Assembly: GCF_018424685.1 (NCBI RefSeq)
Contig: NZ_QTKX01000001.1
Location: 1,054,001-1,118,000 of the forward strand
Direction: 5' to 3'
DNA: 64,000 nucleotides
Source: Mesobacillus boroniphilus
GTDB lineage: Bacteria; Bacillota; Bacilli; Bacillales; Cytobacillaceae
A model generated the notes under the pieces. It saw only the letters and a program-made list of their open reading frames with translations, did not search any database and had not been told where the DNA came from. The translations under genes were made by a program, and so were the position numbers. Positions 17,521 through 26,921 of the stretch are shown one piece after another (the first letter of the stretch is position 1; the number at the start of each line of letters is the position of its first letter).

Positions 17521-18492
17521 ATGAAGAAGTTGAATGCATTTTTATTTGCTTTATTGTTAACGATTGGTGCTTTGGCTGGTTGCGGCAGCAATGCTGACCA
17601 GTCAAACGCGGAGGAGACAAAGAAAACTGAGACGGCCCAGCAGGCAGAAGCGAAATTCCCTGTCACCATTAAGGATGGAACAGGGCAGGAAGTGACCATT
17701 GAATCGAAACCAGAAAAAATCGTTTCCCTGATTCCAAGCAATACGGAAATTGCCTACGGATTGGGTCTGGATGAACAGATTGTCGGAGTTTCTGAATTTG
17801 ATAATTTCCCTGAAGAAGTGGCCGAGAAAGAGAAGATTGGCGGCATGGAGTTCAATCTCGAGAAAATCATTTCTTTAAAGCCTGATTTGGTTCTTGCCCA
17901 TGCTTCTAGTGCGCATTCGTCTGAAGCTGGACTTCAGCAGCTTAAAGATACAGGAATTACTGTGCTTGTCGTTAATGACGCGACAACTTTCGATGAAGTA
18001 TATGAATCAATCAGCATGATTGGTACAGCGTCAGGTCAAAAGGAAAAAGCCGATGTTATGATAGCGGACATGAAGAAAAAAATTGAAGAGATCAAAACAA
18101 AAGCACAGGAAATAAAAGAGGAAGACAGAAAATCAGTATTTGTTGAAGTATCGCCTGCGCCTGAAGTTTATGCAGCTGGCAAGAATACCTTCATTGACGA
18201 AATGCTGCAGATCATTAATGCGGAAAACACTGTTACAGAAGAGGGATGGCCTAAGCTGGATTCAGAGGCCATTATTAAAAGAAATCCTGAGGTAATTATC
18301 ACGACGCACGGTTATTATACACCTGAGCCGGTGAAAAATGTAACAAGCCGTGAAGGCTGGGACAAGATTACGGCGGTCAAGGAAAACCGCGTAGTCGATG
18401 TTCATTCAGACAAGGTGACGCGAACTGGCCCGAGGCTGACAGAAGGAGTAGAAGAGCTTGCAAAAGCGGTTTACCCGGATGTTTTTAAATAA
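17521..18492 (+). CDS. btuF: BtuF-like corrinoid-binding lipoprotein
   Basis: 323 aa. Signal peptide with lipobox LAGC (Cys21), then a periplasmic-binding-protein type III fold with SLIPSNTEIAYGLGL and the usual C-terminal helix. It captures corrinoids outside the membrane for an ABC importer. No btuC/btuD genes follow, so the permease must be elsewhere. Ribosome site GGAGG before the ATG. First gene behind the cobalamin riboswitch. Confidence 0.85.
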   Translation: MKKLNAFLFALLLTIGALAGCGSNADQSNAEETKKTETAQQAEAKFPVTIKDGTGQEVTIESKPEKIVSLIPSNTEIAYGLGLDEQIVGVSEFDNFPEEVAEKEKIGGMEFNLEKIISLKPDLVLAHASSAHSSEAGLQQLKDTGITVLVVNDATTFDEVYESISMIGTASGQKEKADVMIADMKKKIEEIKTKAQEIKEEDRKSVFVEVSPAPEVYAAGKNTFIDEMLQIINAENTVTEEGWPKLDSEAIIKRNPEVIITTHGYYTPEPVKNVTSREGWDKITAVKENRVVDVHSDKVTRTGPRLTEGVEELAKAVYPDVFK

Positions 18493-18511
18493 TAAGGTGA
18501 ACTCTCATAAC

Positions 18512-19279
18512 TTGCAGACAAGCATTCAAAAACAGATTCATTCCAAGGTAGCCGCACAGGAAATGAGAAGAGTTCCTGCAGCTTGCTCAGACGATGCAGA
18601 ACAAGTGGAAATAGGAGAAAGCCATCTCAAAATGACGGGAGATTTCGTTGTCCTGAATTCTCCTATTCCATTAAAAACGATGTCTTCGGGAGTTGTCGGA
18701 GCGGGAACCGGCTGGTACAGGACCTTCGTGAACCGGCATGTGGACAAGGGTTATGATTGCAGTGACCACCGGAAAGAAATGATCCATTATCTGAAGGGAC
18801 AGGGATTCGAGCCTGGTGAAACGGTTGGGATGATGACTGCCGTGATGCTGGAGGATGTATGTTATAAGCAATATCAGGAAGAAGGGTTCTCAGTCTTTAT
18901 TGTTGTTACGGCAGGTACCGGAAATGCGGTGGACGCCTCAAAAAGCAGCGAGTATTATTCAGATGACATGTCACCAGGAACCATTAATATATGGATTTTC
19001 ATCAGCGGGGAACTGACCGAGGAAGCTTTCATCCAGAGTATTATGACGGCTACTGAAGCGAAGACAAAGACCCTGCATGATTTGGAAATCAGGGACCGCT
19101 TGTCAGGAACGGTGGCCACAGGTACTTCCACGGACAGCATTCTGATTGCATCCACCCACTGCGGGCAAAAGCTGGATTACGCCGGCACGATTACTCCTCT
19201 GGGGAGGATCATAGGCAAGGGAGTGCATGAATGTACAGCAGAAGCAATCAGGAACAGCAAGAAAAGGGTGAAGATATGA
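18512..19279 (+). CDS. cbiZ: Adenosylcobinamide amidohydrolase
   Basis: About 255 aa. CbiZ cleaves the aminopropanol side chain of adenosylcobinamide to give adenosylcobyric acid for remodelling. Recognised from the core GVVGAGTGWYRTFVNRHVDKGY and VVTAGTGNAVDAS. The start is uncertain: TTG at 18512 has AAGGTGA eleven bases upstream; upstream in-frame ATGs (18458, 18479) fall inside btuF without a site. The end overlaps the region before cbiB by a few bases. Confidence 0.85.
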   Translation: MQTSIQKQIHSKVAAQEMRRVPAACSDDAEQVEIGESHLKMTGDFVVLNSPIPLKTMSSGVVGAGTGWYRTFVNRHVDKGYDCSDHRKEMIHYLKGQGFEPGETVGMMTAVMLEDVCYKQYQEEGFSVFIVVTAGTGNAVDASKSSEYYSDDMSPGTINIWIFISGELTEEAFIQSIMTATEAKTKTLHDLEIRDRLSGTVATGTSTDSILIASTHCGQKLDYAGTITPLGRIIGKGVHECTAEAIRNSKKRVKI

Positions 19280-20259
19280 TTCTGAACCATCTTATCGCCG
19301 TGACACTTGCTGTCATCCTTGATTGGTTTGTTGGTGATCCGCCAGACTGGCCGCATCCGGTGAAATGGATGGGAACACTAATCTTCAAGTTAGACAGGCG
19401 ATTGAATAGAGGCAGCGGCAGAAAAGCTAAAGGAGTGGCAATGGCCGCTGCCGTCCTTCTGATTGTCGGAAGCATCGCCCTCCTGGTTACATCGTTATTT
19501 TACACCCTGCATCCATTAGCGGGAATCCTCATGGAAGCTGTGCTGATTTCCACTGCCATTGCCCAAAAAAGCCTGAAGGAAGCAGGGCTATCGGTCTATT
19601 ATCCACTTTTAGAAAATGATTTGGAAGAGGCTAGGCATAAGCTCTCCTGGATTGTTGGCCGCGACACAGAGCGGCTTAAGGAACCGGAAATTGTCCGTGC
19701 TGCTGTCGAAACGGTAGCCGAAAACACGAGCGATGGCATTACCGCCCCGATTTTCTGGGCAGTGATTGGAGGAGCTCCGTTTGCGCTTTTGTATCGGGCA
19801 ATCAATACCTGTGATTCGATGGTCGGTTATAAAAGTGAAAAGTATTTTGATTTTGGCTGGGCATCAGCGATACTAGATGATCTGGTAAATTGGGTGCCAA
19901 GCAGGATTACTTCATTTTGTATGATCACTGCGAATCGCCCGCTTTTTACCACAAGAATGGCCGCCTTGAAGATGGTCAGGCGCGATGCCAAAGAGCACCC
20001 GAGCCCAAACAGCGGATGGGGAGAGGCTGCTGTGGCTGCCATACTGGGTGTCCAGCTCGGAGGCATAAATTATTATAAAGGTGTCATTTCTGAACGCGCC
20101 ACGATGGGTGAACCACTTGTTACCCTTGAGAAAAATCATATTGTAGCAGCAAACAAAATTGTCACATCAACTGTTCCGCTCTTTTTAGCAGTGCTGTGGC
20201 TTGGGGGGATTCTCTATGAAATGGCCGTCTCATGGTGCCAATCCACACTTTTTATATGA
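19276..20259 (+). CDS. cbiB: Adenosylcobinamide-phosphate synthase
   Basis: 327 aa integral membrane protein. It joins adenosylcobyric acid to aminopropanol phosphate. Motifs FVGDPPDWPHPVKWMG and ENTSDGITAPIFWAVIGGAP are family hallmarks. The ATG at 19276 has AGGGTGA upstream and overlaps the cbiZ stop (ATGA). It acts directly downstream of CbiZ in corrinoid remodelling. Confidence 0.9.
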   Translation: MILNHLIAVTLAVILDWFVGDPPDWPHPVKWMGTLIFKLDRRLNRGSGRKAKGVAMAAAVLLIVGSIALLVTSLFYTLHPLAGILMEAVLISTAIAQKSLKEAGLSVYYPLLENDLEEARHKLSWIVGRDTERLKEPEIVRAAVETVAENTSDGITAPIFWAVIGGAPFALLYRAINTCDSMVGYKSEKYFDFGWASAILDDLVNWVPSRITSFCMITANRPLFTTRMAALKMVRRDAKEHPSPNSGWGEAAVAAILGVQLGGINYYKGVISERATMGEPLVTLEKNHIVAANKIVTSTVPLFLAVLWLGGILYEMAVSWCQSTLFI

Positions 20260-21292
20260 AGCAATGAATCTGCCAGTTCCAAAAGAAAAACTGGATTTCA
20301 GTGCCAATATTAATCCACTCGGTCCGCCTCCTGTGTTGAAAGAGAATTGGGGCAAGCTCCTTGAGGCGGTTACTGAATATCCAGATCCACACGGAACAAT
20401 TCTGAAAAGAAAGATCGCCGAAAGGGAAGGATTGCAGGAAAGCAATGTTCTCCTTGGGAATGGGGCTGCTGAAGTCATTTCACTGATTGGCCGGATGCTA
20501 GCTGGAAATCAGGCGGTGATTGTCCAGCCTGCTTTTTCGGAATATGAAGAAGCATGCAGGGTAAGTGGCTGTCAGGTACAGTATCACCAGATTCCAGATA
20601 CCTGGGCATGGATGGATGATGATTTAGATGCAAAGCTAAAGAAAGCAGATGCTTTATTTCTTTGCAATCCCAGTAATCCCACCGGCGCTTACTATTCAAA
20701 GTCCATTATTCTCCATTTGCTGGAGAAGTGCAGAAGCCAACAATGCTTGCTGATTGTAGATGAGGCGTTTTACGACTTCCTTGCAGACTACGAATCTATC
20801 AGCCAATGCATAAATGAATACCCGAATTTACTTATCATCAGATCGATGACAAAAATGTTTGCTATACCTGGCCTGAGGCTTGGCTATTTGCTTGCAGATC
20901 CAGCTGTCATCAGGAAGATTGCGGCTTTCCAGCCACACTGGAGCACAAATGGAATTGCATTGAAGGCAGGTGAATTGTGCCTCGAGAGTGAATCTTACAT
21001 AAAAGAAACCATTACCTTAATCGAACAGGAAAGACAGCGTCTTTTCCTTTTTTATCAAAGCCGGGAAATGCTGGTTTCTCCATCCAGGATTAATTTTTAT
21101 CTACTTAAGGACCCGACTCTTAGTAACCAGTATTCTTTCCTGCAATACCTGCTTAACAGAGGCATCATCGCAAGGCATACAGTGAACTTTCCTGGGCTTG
21201 AAGGGGAATGGCTGAGATTTGCCATTAAGGGACCGGGTGATAACGACAAGTTGATGGAGGCGGTGGACGGATGGCTGGACAGTCGTCTTTAA
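20216..21292 (+). CDS. cobD: L-threonine-O-3-phosphate decarboxylase
   Basis: 358 aa, fold-type I aminotransferase family. Makes (R)-1-amino-2-propanol phosphate for CbiB. N-terminal SANINPLGPP, substrate loop NPSNPTG, and PLP lysine in SMTKMFAIPGLRLGY. ATG at 20216 with GGGGGGA upstream, 44 bp inside cbiB. Histidinol-phosphate aminotransferase is the closest alternative but context and the SANINPLG start favour CobD. Confidence 0.87.
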   Translation: MKWPSHGANPHFLYEAMNLPVPKEKLDFSANINPLGPPPVLKENWGKLLEAVTEYPDPHGTILKRKIAEREGLQESNVLLGNGAAEVISLIGRMLAGNQAVIVQPAFSEYEEACRVSGCQVQYHQIPDTWAWMDDDLDAKLKKADALFLCNPSNPTGAYYSKSIILHLLEKCRSQQCLLIVDEAFYDFLADYESISQCINEYPNLLIIRSMTKMFAIPGLRLGYLLADPAVIRKIAAFQPHWSTNGIALKAGELCLESESYIKETITLIEQERQRLFLFYQSREMLVSPSRINFYLLKDPTLSNQYSFLQYLLNRGIIARHTVNFPGLEGEWLRFAIKGPGDNDKLMEAVDGWLDSRL

Positions 21293-21852
21293 TTTTTATC
21301 AGCGGCGGTGTCCGGAGCGGGAAAAGTTCTTTTGCTGAAATCCTTGCAGGCAAATGGGAAGCTGAATATTCCGGCCAGCTGCACTATGTCGCTGCAGGGC
21401 AGCCAAGTGATCACGAAATGAATGCGAGAATCATGCGCCACCAACATGACCGTGAACTCAGAGGGTTAGATTGGAGAACCTGGGAAATCCCCAGGAATCT
21501 TTCCCCGCTTTCAATGGTTCTGACAAGAAATGATATCGTCCTGCTGGATTGTCTGACAACACTGTTGAATAATGAGTTTTTTTATAAAGAGGGGCAGTGG
21601 GAAACTAATGACTTCCCGAAAATGATCGTTACAAAGCTCATGAATGAGCTGAAACAAGTCGCTCAGCAAACAAGGGCTTTTATCGTTGTCAGCAATGAGG
21701 TCCTTGGTGAAGCGATAGCGGATGATCGGCTTGTATATACCTATTCAAAGGTTTTGGGCGAGCTTCACCAAGCTCTAGTAAAAGAGGCAGATTATGCTTA
21801 TTTGGTTGAAACTGGGGTGCCGATTATGATGAAGGGAGAGGGTTCTCCATGA
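21271..21852 (+). CDS. cobU: Adenosylcobinamide kinase/guanylyltransferase
   Basis: 193 aa. P-loop GGVRSGKS (12-19), the helix RIMRHQHDRE with the guanylylated histidine, and VSNEVLGEAIADDRL near the C-terminus. It activates adenosylcobinamide (phosphate) to the GDP form. Overlaps cobD and cbiP by a few bases. Confidence 0.88.
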   Translation: MAGQSSLIFISGGVRSGKSSFAEILAGKWEAEYSGQLHYVAAGQPSDHEMNARIMRHQHDRELRGLDWRTWEIPRNLSPLSMVLTRNDIVLLDCLTTLLNNEFFYKEGQWETNDFPKMIVTKLMNELKQVAQQTRAFIVVSNEVLGEAIADDRLVYTYSKVLGELHQALVKEADYAYLVETGVPIMMKGEGSP

Positions 21853-23348
21853 AAGGAATAATGGTTCTTGGTACAGCATCTGATGTGGGGAAAAGTCTGA
21901 TTGCCACAGCCATCTGCCGGGCCTATGCAAATGAGGGTGTTAGGGTAGTTCCGTTTAAGTCGCAAAATATGTCTAACAACTCGTACGTGACATCTGATGG
22001 AAAAGAAATCGGCAGAGCCCAGGGAATCCAGGCAGAGGCAGCAAGGACAGAGGCTACGGTTTGGATGAATCCGATTCTCCTAAAGCCGAGGTCCGACCAG
22101 GAAGCGGAAGTGATTCTATTTGGGAAAGCGACTAATTCCTTGTCAGGAAAGGCATACAGGGATATTTTTTACGAAAGGGGACTTGAAGCAATCCGTTCCG
22201 CTTTTGAAAAGCTTGGCGAGGATTACGAAATGATTGTAATGGAGGGTGCTGGCAGCCCTGTAGAAATCAATTTGAAAGACCGTGAGCTTGTCAACATGAA
22301 GGTAGCGGAAATCGCCGATGTACCGGCCGTACTGGTTGCGGATATTGACAGAGGCGGGGTATTTGCCAGCATTATCGGTACTTTGGAGCTAATGTCCCCC
22401 GAAGAAAAACTGCGGATAAAAGGTTTGATCATCAATAAATTCCGCGGTGACCAATCCTTGTTCGAGGATGGAATTAAGTGGCTGGAATCAAGGACTGGGG
22501 TTCCTGTTCTCGGTGTCCTCCCATTTCTAGAAAACCATATGATTGATGGAGAGGATTCCTTATCAATCCCCGTATCCACATACAGGGCGGGAATTGAAAT
22601 TGCCGTGGTCAAGCCACCATACATTTCAAACTATAGTGATGTGGAGCCTTTCTATCATGAGCATGACGTGTCGGTACGCTGGGTCGGTTCGCTTGCGGAA
22701 ATCGGTGAACCTGATGCCGTCATCCTTCCTGGCACAAAAAGCACAATCAAGGACCTTCAATATTTAAAAAAGTCCGGGATTGGCAGCTGGCTCCGTGATT
22801 ATGCTGACAATGGTGGTATTATCGTCGGGATTTGCGGAGGCTATCAAATGCTTGGCGAGAAGCTTATTGACCCGTTTGGGAGTGATACTGGAACTGCTTC
22901 CTCCGAGGAAGATGGATTCGGGATCATTCCGGCTATCACCACCTTTTCAAAGGATAAAACAACCATAAGGACAGAAGGTGAGCTACTTCAGGACATAGGA
23001 ACGGCTCTGACGGTCAAAGGTTATGAAATTCATCTTGGCGAAACTGAAATCAGAGGACGCCAGCCGTTTCTGTTGTTGCATAATGGCAGTCAGGAAGGGT
23101 TTTATGGGAAGGATGGGCGCATCATCGGTACTTATTTGCATCATCTTTTTCACAATGATGAATGGAGAAATCACTGGCTGAATTGCATCCGCAAAGGCAA
23201 GGGATTGCCAGTGCGAAACCCGGTGTATATCAGCAGACTGAAGGACCAGAAGTACGATGAACTGGCAGGCCATCTTATGAAATATCTCGACTGGGACAAG
23301 CTGAAGGAAATTTCGGAACAGTGGAGAAGCAGCCATGAGATGGTTTAA
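21849..23348 (+). CDS. cbiP: Cobyric acid synthase
   Basis: 499 aa, CobQ/CbiP: N-terminal dethiobiotin-synthetase-like ATPase domain (GTASDVGKS) and a C-terminal glutamine amidotransferase domain with the nucleophile in GICGGYQMLG and a catalytic His in TYLHHLF. Amidates adenosylcobyrinate a,c-diamide. ATGA overlap with cobU. Confidence 0.92.
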   Translation: MKGIMVLGTASDVGKSLIATAICRAYANEGVRVVPFKSQNMSNNSYVTSDGKEIGRAQGIQAEAARTEATVWMNPILLKPRSDQEAEVILFGKATNSLSGKAYRDIFYERGLEAIRSAFEKLGEDYEMIVMEGAGSPVEINLKDRELVNMKVAEIADVPAVLVADIDRGGVFASIIGTLELMSPEEKLRIKGLIINKFRGDQSLFEDGIKWLESRTGVPVLGVLPFLENHMIDGEDSLSIPVSTYRAGIEIAVVKPPYISNYSDVEPFYHEHDVSVRWVGSLAEIGEPDAVILPGTKSTIKDLQYLKKSGIGSWLRDYADNGGIIVGICGGYQMLGEKLIDPFGSDTGTASSEEDGFGIIPAITTFSKDKTTIRTEGELLQDIGTALTVKGYEIHLGETEIRGRQPFLLLHNGSQEGFYGKDGRIIGTYLHHLFHNDEWRNHWLNCIRKGKGLPVRNPVYISRLKDQKYDELAGHLMKYLDWDKLKEISEQWRSSHEMV

Positions 23349-24120
23349 GGGTCTCCTGATTAACCTGCAATTCTTCTCGACGATCCCGATTCCGTTTGAA
23401 TTCCCGATGGATCGAAAGCATCTCGAAAGAGCTATCCAGACATTTCCTTTACTTGGGCTCCTGCATGGAGGCATTTATGCAAGTATCCTTTATGCGATTG
23501 TCGAGTGGACCCCGTTTTCAGCTCTGACCGCTGCTTTTGTATTATGGCTTGCTCCGATTCTTTTAACCGGAGGGATCCATCTTGACGGCTGGATTGATAC
23601 AAGTGATGCTTTTTTCTCCTATCGTGATAAAGAAAAACGATTAGAAATTATGAAAGATCCTAGAACAGGGGCATTTGGTGTCTTGTCTATCCTTGTGCTG
23701 TTAAGTGCGAAATTTTTCTTTCTTTATGAAATTACCGTCATGTTGCAGAGTGCTACCTACTTGCTAGCAGCCGCTATTCCTTTTCTAAGCAGAATGGTGA
23801 TGGGGGTTCTGCTCGTTACGGTCAGTCCTGCAAAAAACGAAGGGTTGGGATCATTGTTTAAAAATGCTTCATCAAAAAGGACGTTATGGATTTACCCTTT
23901 TTACCTTCTTGGTTTTGGCGTGGTACTGTTTTATAACGACTTTTATATTGGCATGGCCAGCTATCTCCTTGCAGTCATTCTCATTGTACTGTTCCTTAAG
24001 AAGAAAACCATCGAGTGGTTTGGAGGAATGACTGGGGATACGCTTGGAGCCAGTGTCGAATTGACGGAGGTTTTACTGTGGATGACAATGTGGCTATTGC
24101 ATTATTACGCCATGGGATGA
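23335..24120 (+). CDS. cobS: Adenosylcobinamide-GDP ribazoletransferase (cobalamin synthase)
   Basis: 261 aa, polytopic membrane enzyme. Motifs GGIHLDGWIDTSDAFFS and KDPRTGAFG carry the conserved aspartates. It joins adenosylcobinamide-GDP with alpha-ribazole (phosphate). Overlaps cbiP by 14 bp. Confidence 0.9.
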   Translation: MRWFKGLLINLQFFSTIPIPFEFPMDRKHLERAIQTFPLLGLLHGGIYASILYAIVEWTPFSALTAAFVLWLAPILLTGGIHLDGWIDTSDAFFSYRDKEKRLEIMKDPRTGAFGVLSILVLLSAKFFFLYEITVMLQSATYLLAAAIPFLSRMVMGVLLVTVSPAKNEGLGSLFKNASSKRTLWIYPFYLLGFGVVLFYNDFYIGMASYLLAVILIVLFLKKKTIEWFGGMTGDTLGASVELTEVLLWMTMWLLHYYAMG

Positions 24121-24707
24121 CAGAGGAAAATAAACGTAAGGCATATCTTGGATGGACAGATTCACCTTTGGTGGCTGAACAGGTTTTTGCAGAGGTCCCT
24201 GACAGCTTTGAACAGATTTTTACTAGTGATCTAGGCAGGTGCAGGGAAACTGCTTATAACCTGTTTCCTAAAAGATCACCAGAAATTGTGCATGAACTAC
24301 GGGAAATGAATTTTGGAGATTGGGAAGTAAAAACCTATGAACAGCTGAAGAATCAGGACCTGTATAACAATTGGCTTTCTGAACCTTTTAAGGTATCTCC
24401 TCCAAACGGGGAATCCTTTGATGAATTTAGCCACCGAGTGGAAAACGCCTGGAAAAAAATCACTCTTAATATGATTGAAGGTAGAATTAAAACAGCTGCA
24501 GTCGTTACTCATGGAGGAGTAATCCGTTATTTATTGACCATGTATGCCCCTGAAGTGAGAGGTTTTTGGGAATGGAGCACCCCGTATGGCCGCGGCTATC
24601 AATTAATCTGGAGCAGAGAGGGGTTAAGGAGGGGAGAACGTTGCATTTCGTTACAGGAGGTGCCTTTAATGGCAAATCAAACTGGGTCAGGAAGCAATAT
24701 CATTTAG
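24078..24707 (+). CDS. Histidine phosphatase, CobC-like (first copy)
   Basis: 209 aa, phosphoglycerate mutase fold with RHGMTEENKRKAYLG at the N-terminus and THGGVIRYLL later. Likely dephosphorylates alpha-ribazole phosphate or adenosylcobalamin phosphate. GTG start at 24078 with GGAGG seven bases upstream, 43 bp inside cobS. The canonical RHGET is RHGMT here. A second such enzyme ends the operon. Confidence 0.8.
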   Translation: MDDNVAIALLRHGMTEENKRKAYLGWTDSPLVAEQVFAEVPDSFEQIFTSDLGRCRETAYNLFPKRSPEIVHELREMNFGDWEVKTYEQLKNQDLYNNWLSEPFKVSPPNGESFDEFSHRVENAWKKITLNMIEGRIKTAAVVTHGGVIRYLLTMYAPEVRGFWEWSTPYGRGYQLIWSREGLRRGERCISLQEVPLMANQTGSGSNII

Positions 24708-25069
24708 ATGACCATGAGCATTCGTGGTATTCATCCTATAAAGAGGACGAAATCCCGGTGCTGAATAGCCAGAAAATCACCATTTTGGAAGGTGTCGAAG
24801 TGTGGGTTCGACAAGTGACTCGGAGTATACCAGCCGATGAGAGTCGTGAAAAATGGCAGTCGCTTGTTCGGGAGTGGCTTAAATGGGAAAGTGAGGACCG
24901 ACAGCGGAAACTGGTGCTGATCGGGAGTGACATCTCGAAAGGGATTGTCCCCATAGCAGCTGAAGATCGATTGTGGCGCGACACTACAGGATGGGTTTAC
25001 CAGGATCTAGTATCTGCTGCTGAACGGGTTGACGTAATATGGTATGGAATCAGTCAAACACTAAAATAA
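24641..25069 (+). CDS. Short CobU-like NTP-binding protein
   Basis: 142 aa. TTG start at 24641 preceded by AAGGAGGGG. P-loop TGGAFNGKS near the start and a C-terminal GSDISKGIVPIAAEDRLWRDTTGW segment that matches the GxGIVP...RxxRDxxGxxNQ end of CobU/CobP. It is a second, diverged and shortened member, without the guanylylated-histidine helix. Activity uncertain; lies 67 bp inside the phosphatase gene. Confidence 0.7.
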   Translation: MHFVTGGAFNGKSNWVRKQYHLDDHEHSWYSSYKEDEIPVLNSQKITILEGVEVWVRQVTRSIPADESREKWQSLVREWLKWESEDRQRKLVLIGSDISKGIVPIAAEDRLWRDTTGWVYQDLVSAAERVDVIWYGISQTLK

Positions 25070-25081
25070 AGGGGAATGGAC

Positions 25082-25678
25082 ATGAGACTATATACGAGAA
25101 CAGGCGATAAAGGGAAAACAAGCATTATCGGAGGCCGGGTCGAAAAAGATGATATTCGTGTCGAAGCATACGGTACTGTGGATGAAGTGAACTGCTTTGT
25201 CGGTCAAGCGGTTACCCAGCTGGATCCAGAGATTTTTGCAGATATCCTTAGTGACCTTGAAAAAATCCAGCATGAGCTGTTCGACTGCGGAGGGGATTTA
25301 GCAAATGTAACGAAGAACAGGGAGCTAAAACTGACAAAGGAATCAGTTGAGTACCTTGAAAAGAAAATCGATGAGCTGATAGTGGAAGCTCCGAAGCTCG
25401 AGAGATTTATATTACCGGGAGGAGCCCCTGCTGCCGCTTCAATCCATTTGGCCCGCACGGTCACAAGAAGGGCTGAAAGATTAGTAGTTTCTTTGGTGAA
25501 AACTGACCCGGAAATTCCGGAAACGGCTATGCAATTTTTGAATAGATTGTCCGATTATTTCTTTGCTCTTGCCAGGGTGATCAATTACAGACTCAATCTG
25601 CAGGATGTGGGATATGTACGAAGTGCTAAAGTGTTCAGGGAAGGTAAACGCAAGGAGGAAACGCAGGGTGAAGAATAG
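25082..25678 (+). CDS. pduO: PduO-type ATP:cob(I)alamin adenosyltransferase
   Basis: 198 aa. N-terminal TRTGDKGKTSIIGGR and the helix HLARTVTRRAERLVV, with LNRLSDYFFALARV, are hallmarks of the PduO/MmaB family. It adds the adenosyl group that the salvage enzymes need. ATG at 25082 preceded by AAGGGGA; an ATG six bases earlier lies on that site. Confidence 0.92.
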   Translation: MRLYTRTGDKGKTSIIGGRVEKDDIRVEAYGTVDEVNCFVGQAVTQLDPEIFADILSDLEKIQHELFDCGGDLANVTKNRELKLTKESVEYLEKKIDELIVEAPKLERFILPGGAPAAASIHLARTVTRRAERLVVSLVKTDPEIPETAMQFLNRLSDYFFALARVINYRLNLQDVGYVRSAKVFREGKRKEETQGEE

Positions 25679-26159
25679 GAAACTATCCTGGTTTGCCATG
25701 TTCACCGCTCTTTCAGCTGCAGGCGCTTTCATCAAGATTCCTGCAGTTATTGGAAGTGTGGCTTTAGATTCCTTGCCTGCCTTGCTGGCAGCAGGACTTT
25801 TAGGAGGACCTGCAGGAGCAGCTGTCGGCGGAATCGGTCATTTGCTATCTGCGATGGCTGCTGGAATGCCGCTCGGGCCTTTTCATTTCCTGGTTGCTGG
25901 AGAAATGGCCTTGCTTGTTTATCTATTCGGCGTATTATATAAAAATGGCAAACGCTGGTCAGCAGGCGCACTTTTTATCATGGGAAATAGCTTCGCCGCA
26001 CCGCTGCCCTTCATTATTATAATGGGAAAATCTTTTTACATAGCCATTGTGCCATCATTGTTTCTCGGTTCAGTTTTAAATACAATCCTTGCTTATGTTG
26101 TTTTGCCAAGGGTCGCGAGAGCTCTTGGCCACAAACTTCCATTTTCGGGACATGCATAA
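25668..26159 (+). CDS. cblT: ECF-type S component, alpha-ribazole transporter CblT-like
   Basis: 163 aa, about five membrane helices, glycine/alanine rich as in ECF transporter substrate-binding subunits. The next gene is a CblS-like kinase; the CblT-CblS pair is known in Listeria and Geobacillus for uptake and phosphorylation of alpha-ribazole. GTG at 25668 with AAGGAGGAA seven bases upstream, overlapping the pduO stop. ECF energising subunits are not in the window. Specificity is inferred from context. Confidence 0.78.
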   Translation: MKNRKLSWFAMFTALSAAGAFIKIPAVIGSVALDSLPALLAAGLLGGPAGAAVGGIGHLLSAMAAGMPLGPFHFLVAGEMALLVYLFGVLYKNGKRWSAGALFIMGNSFAAPLPFIIIMGKSFYIAIVPSLFLGSVLNTILAYVVLPRVARALGHKLPFSGHA

Positions 26160-26192
26160 GCGAAACTAAAGACTGAATCGCTGGGAGGGAAC

Positions 26193-26918
26193 ATGCAAGT
26201 GAGAGATCTTTTATTGATTCCTTTAACGGAAAAAGAAAACCTTGTGATAGCAAGTGACAACAGCGGCAGCATTGGGATGAAGGATGGTGACGAGGTACAG
26301 GTTCCGTATAAAACCGTCGCCTACTATTCATTCAGAGTGGCTGTCATGGAGTGCATAAGTGCCGGTGCAGAACCTTTTGCGGTGGTGGTCCAGAACTTCT
26401 GCGGTGATGAAGTCTGGGCAGAACTTTTACAAGGCATTGAAAAGGGAATGCGTGATCTTGGAAAGATGGACATCAAAATTACAGGGAGCACGGAAAGCAA
26501 TTTTGCGTTAAACCAATCCGCTATTGGTATTTCGGTACTGGCAAAAAGAATGGCAAATAAAAAAATCGATACGCTGACTTATGACACACAAACCTGCATT
26601 GCTGTCATTGGCTCCCCGCTGGTAGGGCAAGAGGTAATGGCAAAGGAAGAACAGGTGGTGCCAATGTCTGTTTTTAGACAGGTTTGCGCTTTGGAAGGTG
26701 TAGTAACGATTCCTGTTGGTTCCAAGGGAATTCTGCATGAGCTGAATACTCTGTTTGAGAATACCTCATTTACTGAAGAGAATGTGGATTCAACACTTCC
26801 GCTATTAAAATCTTCTGGTCCATCGACCTGCTTCGTTGCGGTTTTTCCGAAAGAAATCCTGCATAAAATAAAAGCAGTTTGCAGCGGCTATTTTCATGAA
26901 ATTAACTACACGGGGTGA
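26193..26918 (+). CDS. cblS: Alpha-ribazole kinase, CblS-like (AIR synthase-related)
   Basis: 241 aa, PurM/ThiL-like N-terminal region (NLVIASDNSGSIGMKDGD..., then RVAVMECISAGAEPFAVVVQN and GSTESNF). CblS makes alpha-ribazole 5'-phosphate, giving the cell a lower ligand without the CobT reaction. No cobT is seen in the operon, which supports this call. ATG after GGGAGGG. Confidence 0.78.
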   Translation: MQVRDLLLIPLTEKENLVIASDNSGSIGMKDGDEVQVPYKTVAYYSFRVAVMECISAGAEPFAVVVQNFCGDEVWAELLQGIEKGMRDLGKMDIKITGSTESNFALNQSAIGISVLAKRMANKKIDTLTYDTQTCIAVIGSPLVGQEVMAKEEQVVPMSVFRQVCALEGVVTIPVGSKGILHELNTLFENTSFTEENVDSTLPLLKSSGPSTCFVAVFPKEILHKIKAVCSGYFHEINYTG

Positions 26919-26921
26919 CAC